A model generated the notes under the pieces. It saw only the letters and a program-made list of their open reading frames with translations, searched no databases and was not told the origin of the DNA. Positions 58,827 to 64,000 of a DNA stretch of 64,000 bases are shown one piece after another; the stretch's first letter is position 1; the number at the start of each line of letters is the position of its first letter. This DNA is from Sarcomyxa edulis (Eukaryota > Basidiomycota > Agaricomycetes > Agaricales > Mycenaceae): assembly GCA_009761415.1 (NCBI GenBank), contig QUOL01000003.1:434001-498000 (forward strand). The letters are read 5' to 3'. Both the position numbers and the translations under genes were made by a program.

Positions 58827-61066
58827 GGTGAGATGCAAGTGGAGACCAAGTGGAGACTCGACTCTCGAGAGATTCAAACGACACAGCCACACGAGTCAGC
58901 ACAGTACTAGTCACGCCTGGAACACCAATTTGAAGTTGAATTTCGTGAACTTTCGTGAACTTACCATGCCAGTGGCACTCGACGATACTTCCATCCACTC
59001 AACGTCCATAGCTTCGCCTAGGGCATCCTCGCAGTTTTGGCGATCAAAATCCACAAACTATTGATTGCTTTCTATCACCAGGTCTAACGTTAACTGTCTT
59101 GGACTCAGACGACTCGGAAGGTGGGGTCAACATCTAGAAGGCCTTCTAGACGCGACGTTGGAAAGCATTCACCTTCTCATCATGGTTTTCGAAGGTGTGC
59201 CAGGTATTCATTTGTACCCAGGAAGTTTCTTTGACTGTTACAGTACCAATCGATGTCGAACAACACTTTTCCGTCAATCAGCTGGGAGACGGCTCTGGCC
59301 CAGGCACAACGCAGGGTTGCAAACGACCTCCACACATGCACATCATGATATGTACTCTACATGACCACGGACGTTTCTGACGGTCATGAGCCGGGCATGT
59401 TATCCTGGTCTACGGCTCAACAAGTCCTCGGCGTGGCATCAATCTAAACTGGCAATCATGTATCTCTGTGTATCTACCTTCGTCCCGCGCAAGGTTTGGT
59501 CTGGCATTCGAGGGCTACTCTCCACTTTGCTCCTCCTTCGTCATCCCCTGGCTTTTTTCTCGATTGCATACGTATCGGTTCCTAGAGCACCCACGCTCTA
59601 TATTCTCCCCAAAAATTTTCCATCCAGCGCCCACGAACTCATCTTCACGCCAATTAATACGACTGTTCTTTCTCGAATGCATTCCACACTGGTTTCGGCT
59701 TTGTCCCCCCACCCCGTGAACCACGTATCACGACCTTCGACAAGGTAGATGCCACCCGTTATAGCATTGATTGGCATTGCTACCTGATGTCGGCCCATCC
59801 GTAGTATCGAGTATACGATTCACCAGTGTACGAGACTGCCAAGCATGTGCGCGCTATGCCGCGATAAGAATAACCGCCTTATTTACGGCGCTTCATCACA
59901 GGCGCATCGCATCCCCATTCATAACGGTATGTATGTTCCGGATCCGACAACATTAACGATTCTACTTCGCAGTAATTTTACTACATTAAACATTCACTTC
60001 GTCGTTCGTTCCTTGTTTTATCTAGATCTTTATCCATGTTCGGAGGCGTGGCTTTTGTAACCGCCCAAACCCACCTGGTTGCTGTACTCCAAATCGGAGC
60101 CGTTCCGAATCGTTCTTTTCTCGGTCTGCCGGTCCTGTTCGAAGACATCTGCAGCATGCGCTCACTCCGGTAACTTTGTTCACCGAATTCACCGTTTGGC
60201 AATCGAGTCGACTTTTGTCTGGCATGACATACACAGCCTTCCTTCGTTGCCCTCCTGATCATTCCTCTTTCCACTCACGGTCTACTACAAATTCCTAATC
60301 CTGGAAATCTTACTCGAACATTGACATCGAGTGCGGCATGTTCCTTGACTCCCCCTTGGTCGGCGCTTCCCGCGACACAGAGTTATTCACCGACCCGGTC
60401 GAATATGAGGATCATACGATACATATGGGATGTACCACGTTGACCCGACGCACGCTCATTCTCGCCGTTGCTGAGTAAGTATTCTCAGGACCGACCTTCC
60501 CTCGTGCTGAGTGATCCTGATCCATTTTGAGCTTTCTCTCAGCTTCTTGAGCATCCCCGTGCCTACCATGCTGCAGGACTTACGGACTCTAACCAATCGT
60601 CTAGGCCGCTGAACTCTTTTTCTAGCGGCCTTCTTGTGGGTCTTTACTCATCGTCTCCGTAAGAGGTTACTGCTTACTTTTGTCCTTTAGCTAATCCATG
60701 TGTTCCCTATGCTCCCAGTGGGAAACACCCCGCTTGGACGAACAATGCGATGGACCCCCGCTCCGTCCATACTTTATCCATAAAATTCGACTCCTCGTCG
60801 CATCTATTGGTCACAAGGTCAAATCCACAGCGCAAGCAGCCATGGAAATGGCGCCATCGTTGACGCCATCACTTGATTTGGTAACGTCGTCCCTGCAAAG
60901 GCCTGACTCGAAATCGACTATTGCTCTCGATGCAGTCTAGTATATTGTACCCTCCTCCTCTGGGGCCGTACTTTCGAGCTGTACTTGAGTTGTATTCGTG
61001 TTGTAATACTGCCACTCGGGCTGACTCAGAAACCCGAAGTGTATCCGATAGACACAGGGGTTTTTG
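58827..61066. other. 2.2 kb region without assignable gene
   Basis: Short frames are present, for example at 58967-59062 (MPVALDDTSIHSTSIASP) and 59195-59380 (containing SVNQLGDGSGPGTTQG). No domain or reliable exon chain is seen. Part is promoter for CWC24 and for the bZIP gene. No tRNA cloverleaf or repeat was found. Confidence 0.4.
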
Positions 61067-61076
61067 TATATAAAAA
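61067..61076 (+). promoter_or_regulatory. TATA box of bZIP gene
   Basis: tatataaaaa lies about 190 bp upstream of the ATG at 61269. The leader between them contains no ATG, so there is no upstream ORF of the GCN4/cpc-1 kind. Confidence 0.6.
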
Positions 61077-61268
61077 TTGATTTCGAATTCTGTTATCGCC
61101 GAGGGCAAAAACATTAGTCAGGGTAAAAAGATTAGATCCCATTTGGGAAACAGCAAAGCGCTCCAAATTGACTCGTCCGAATTCTCTCGTGCTTTCCCCT
61201 CAGGTCTCTTTCCTTCACTACTGTCAACATCACGGCATTCACACGCAATCTCATTGCGAGCTGTAAAC

Positions 61269-62234
61269 ATGGCACCACCGAACCTCCAAGGCCTCAACAT
61301 CGTTCACCAACAGCACAATAACGACGATGCGCAGGACTTGCTAGCAGGATCATCTTACCCGGACCTATCAGCCCAACTTGATCTCTGGACCAATTTAGCA
61401 TTCGAAAGTGACGAGGGCGCTTTAGGAGAGAAATATGGACAGCTAGACGATGATAAGTACGATAAAAAGCATGGAAGGGCTGAGGAAGAAGAAGACGAAC
61501 AGGACTCAAGCCAGGCTGCTATCCACGACGGCCATGTGAATGTGGTCACAGGCAGGAACGTCGGCACGAATGTCCCATCAAACCACACCCAACCTCAGCA
61601 ACAACCTCCTGCGTTTGACCTCAACGCTTTCCTCGCAGGGTTCGGGATAGACCCATTCTCTGCTCCTCCTGCACAGGTCGAGACACCCGGTACTACAAAC
61701 GCCCCATCACTCGCTCAGCTTCTTGCTATTCATTCTGCTCAGGTTAATGGGTATGTACCTTCGGCCCCTACAACCTCATCTCATCAGCAGCACCATCATT
61801 CGTTCTCTCTCGATGACGACTCCTACCCCGCAAATAAGCGGTCCCGAACTCGTAAATCATCCGTCTCGTCCTCCTTAGACCACGAATACAACGATCGGGA
61901 CACGAGCCCGAACCTAAACGACCTACCATTGACTAACCCGAACGGAACACCACTCAGCGCGGCTGAAGATAAACGACGCCGAAACACCGCTGCATCTGCT
62001 CGATTCAGGTTGAAGAAGAAGGAGAGAGAGGCGGCTTTGGAGAGTAAAGCCAAGGAGTTGGAGGGGAGAGTCGGTGAGCTTGAGAGGGAGTGCGAGGGGT
62101 TGAGGAGGGAGAATGGGTGGTTGAAGGGCTTGGTGGTCGGTGTTACCGGCGCTGCACAGGGTCAACAGCAAGCGACGGTTAATGCCGTTGTTGGTGCTGG
62201 TGTCAAAAGAAGCAGAGACGAGTTGAGTGCTTGA
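61269..62234 (+). CDS. bZIP transcription factor, CYS3/MetR/Zip1-like
   Basis: This is a single exon of 321 residues starting MAPPNLQGLNIVHQQHNND. The N-terminal half is acidic and Gln/Pro-rich (activation-domain-like: LDLWTNLAFESDEGALGE, FDLNAFLAGFGIDPF). At the C-terminus, EDKRRRNTAASARFRLKKKE is the basic region, followed by EREAALESKAKELEGRVGEL and a leucine zipper ending RRENGWLKGLVV. The combination RRRNTAASARFR.KKK with EN.WLKGL is typical of fungal sulphur regulators (Neurospora cys-3, Aspergillus metR, S. pombe zip1). A role in sulphur-assimilation control is therefore inferred. The frame is open upstream to 61077 but has no earlier ATG. Confidence 0.88.
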   Translation: MAPPNLQGLNIVHQQHNNDDAQDLLAGSSYPDLSAQLDLWTNLAFESDEGALGEKYGQLDDDKYDKKHGRAEEEEDEQDSSQAAIHDGHVNVVTGRNVGTNVPSNHTQPQQQPPAFDLNAFLAGFGIDPFSAPPAQVETPGTTNAPSLAQLLAIHSAQVNGYVPSAPTTSSHQQHHHSFSLDDDSYPANKRSRTRKSSVSSSLDHEYNDRDTSPNLNDLPLTNPNGTPLSAAEDKRRRNTAASARFRLKKKEREAALESKAKELEGRVGELERECEGLRRENGWLKGLVVGVTGAAQGQQQATVNAVVGAGVKRSRDELSA

Positions 62235-64000
62235 AACGAATGGGAGAAGAAGAGAAGTTCGTCAATGGAACTGGCATTGGACGGATCTTGAGAATTGACT
62301 GCCTGTATGTTCGTTTCCCTTTCTCTGTTTTCTCAAATATCTGTATCGACCAACACCCCCTGCTATTTTACTTATTTGTGCCGCCTCTCCTCTAGGCTCT
62401 CTACTAGCTATCTCCGAGACCCCCCACTCTCATTCCGTCTGTGTCCTTTTTTGCTTATCTCTATTCGAAAAATTTATAACGGTGGAATATCTGCCGGTGA
62501 CACATACACTTAGAGCTACGAGTTGTCTTCTTGATTATCGACGCTTCTGGGAGCTTTGAGTCCACAATATGATGTATTTGTACCTGCTGAGGTAGATTAA
62601 AGTAACCATGAAAGTTATCGAACACACTTTCGAGGAAACGGAGACTAGTAATCATGCTATAAATCATCATTTATCCGAGCTATTCCCCGCCTCGGATGGA
62701 CACACCCTTCTCATTCGGGTTCGACCTCGCTGGCATCTTGTCATCCACCGCTGGCGCTGATCTGTATACTGCGGTGATTTTTACTCGAATCCTTCCAGAC
62801 TTGCTCCGGTTCGCAGTCGGTCGCCCAGTTCAACTTGCAGATATATTACGTACTCACGCTGTTGACAAATACGAACAACTTCCCCGTGACCATGTCACGC
62901 GTATCGTGACTGCCCCTGCGAATTGCGGCTAAGCAGCGGCTTGCCTCCATCCCAAGATTCCCTATTCCATCCTGGAACCTCTTTCCGAAATTTCCTCCCG
63001 ACTTCACAACTCGAATGACTGAAACTTCATTCAGTGACATTGATATAAATCAGAGCAATGCCCGAATCCAGTTGTCAAGGATATGACATTGCACATCTGA
63101 TCATGTTTGTGCGACATTTGCACTGTCGTCTCTTGGTTAGGCAAGTTCCTGAGCACTCAAAACCCTTGCATACTTAAAACATGTATGGTGATACAGGACC
63201 TTCGAGCCCGCATGTCTCTTGACATGCACTGACACCCAGACAAATCCTCGGAGACCTCACGGTACCGGACCTCATAGATTTAGCGAGACGAACAGAACCC
63301 GGTCCCGAAATGCGGTCGCGTCCCCGATCTCAAACACACCTGTACCCGTGAAACTTTCTTCAGTCTGGATGTTCATCATCCATGATGGGAAATCAAATTT
63401 GAGGGGATTAAAGCGAAAAGGAAAATGGGTATTGTTAACTAGTGATCAGAGCGCACCTCCATATGGGAGCGCTATCGTCGAAGGGCTCACAAAATCCTCG
63501 GGTTTCTCTGCCGAGGTCGTGGACGGCCGACTTGCCGTAGTCATTGACATACGTCTCAGTGTCTCCGAATAGCTAGTCAGGGATCAAAGTAAGTGTCCCT
63601 TCGGCCATGTTGCTATCTTATCCGTCATTTCTTGTCACTATTGTGGAACTCGTACGTCTGGATGTTCATATCGGGTCGTCGCGGTCTCTTCTTTGTTGTC
63701 AGACAATAAACAGTGTGAACTCTACGCCTTCTAATATACCGATTTGTGGAGACTTCTCTGATCTATGCATTCTAGATTCCGAGCAGATCATTCTCATCAA
63801 CTGGATAGTGGATCTATGGATTATCTCGGTAATGTCAGTTTGTCAAGTTCAGATATCAGTATTTTATCATGAGTCTGACATATTTCTTTTCATCAGTCTA
63901 TGTATGGCCCTACTGACGCCCTTAGCCCTTTATCGCCACTCCAGACTATCCGCGAACGTCAATAGCATCCGCATATGTTCAAAGCATCGATATGTCCTCA
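62235..64000. other. Right-edge region, nothing assignable
   Basis: One ATG-started frame at 62696-62932 (78 residues, GFDLAGILSSTAGADLYTAV near the start) reads like protein but matches nothing I know and ends abruptly; it may be a relic. The rest has no recognisable gene, tRNA or repeat. Confidence 0.35.

Noticed and set aside
61077..61268. N-terminal extension of the bZIP protein
   Set aside because: The open frame has no ATG, overlaps the TATA box and reads unlike the family; treated as leader.
61077..61268. Regulatory upstream ORFs as in GCN4/cpc-1
   Set aside because: No ATG occurs between the TATA box and the start codon.

Overview
The window is nuclear DNA of a filamentous basidiomycete, most likely an Agaricomycete. 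Nearly all genes are broken by 45-70 nt introns with GT..AG ends. The gene set (CRY-DASH, PalC, a YMC-type carrier, fungal P450s, Vps3844, Ada2 with C-terminal SWIRM) is fungal. Several orphan families (at 5525, 29508 and 40774) look like Agaricomycete families. I cannot place it to genus. Gene models were built by hand from splice signals and conserved protein blocks, so single exon borders may be off.

Layout. 0.9-10.6 kb: a doubtful mini-gene, a C2H2 zinc-finger protein (-), a YMC1-like mitochondrial carrier (+), an orphan conserved protein (+), a CRY-DASH photolyase/cryptochrome (-) and a small multi-pass membrane protein (-). 10.8-14.4 kb: palC of the ambient-pH RIM/Pal pathway (-), whose upstream side holds about nine palindromic GC-rich hairpin repeats, bounded by an intron-containing tRNA-Val(AAC) and a tRNA 3'-end remnant, then a gutted NAD(P)-dependent epimerase pseudogene. 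14.5-21.1 kb: UTP25 and TOP3 head-to-head. 21.6-27.7 kb: a tandem duplication of one cytochrome P450 gene together with its promoter. 28.0-33.7 kb: TOA1, a small coiled-coil protein, an F-box protein and a Vps3844-type membrane protein. 34.0-45.1 kb: an MCY1-like cysteine synthase, a CoA-binding-fold protein, ADA2, an orphan glycine-zipper protein and an RKM4/SETD6-like SET methyltransferase. 45.4-58.8 kb: an ASCH/PUA-like gene with an in-frame TGA, a class A flavin monooxygenase, a SEC14-domain protein with a C-terminal membrane anchor, a PPG1-like phosphatase, a two-finger C2H2 factor and CWC24. 61.3-62.2 kb: a CYS3/MetR-like bZIP factor. The last 1.8 kb and several 1-2.4 kb gaps hold nothing I can assign.

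Most of the genes are ordinary housekeeping (transcription, chromatin, ribosome biogenesis, splicing, DNA topology, signalling). They are not a pathway cluster; the only local expansion is the P450 pair. Many neighbours are head-to-head with about 250-300 bp between start codons. The most unusual structure is the hairpin array at 12.6-13.25 kb. It superficially imitates a CRISPR array, but its linkers are related to each other, so I read it as a tRNA-flanked palindromic minisatellite upstream of palC.
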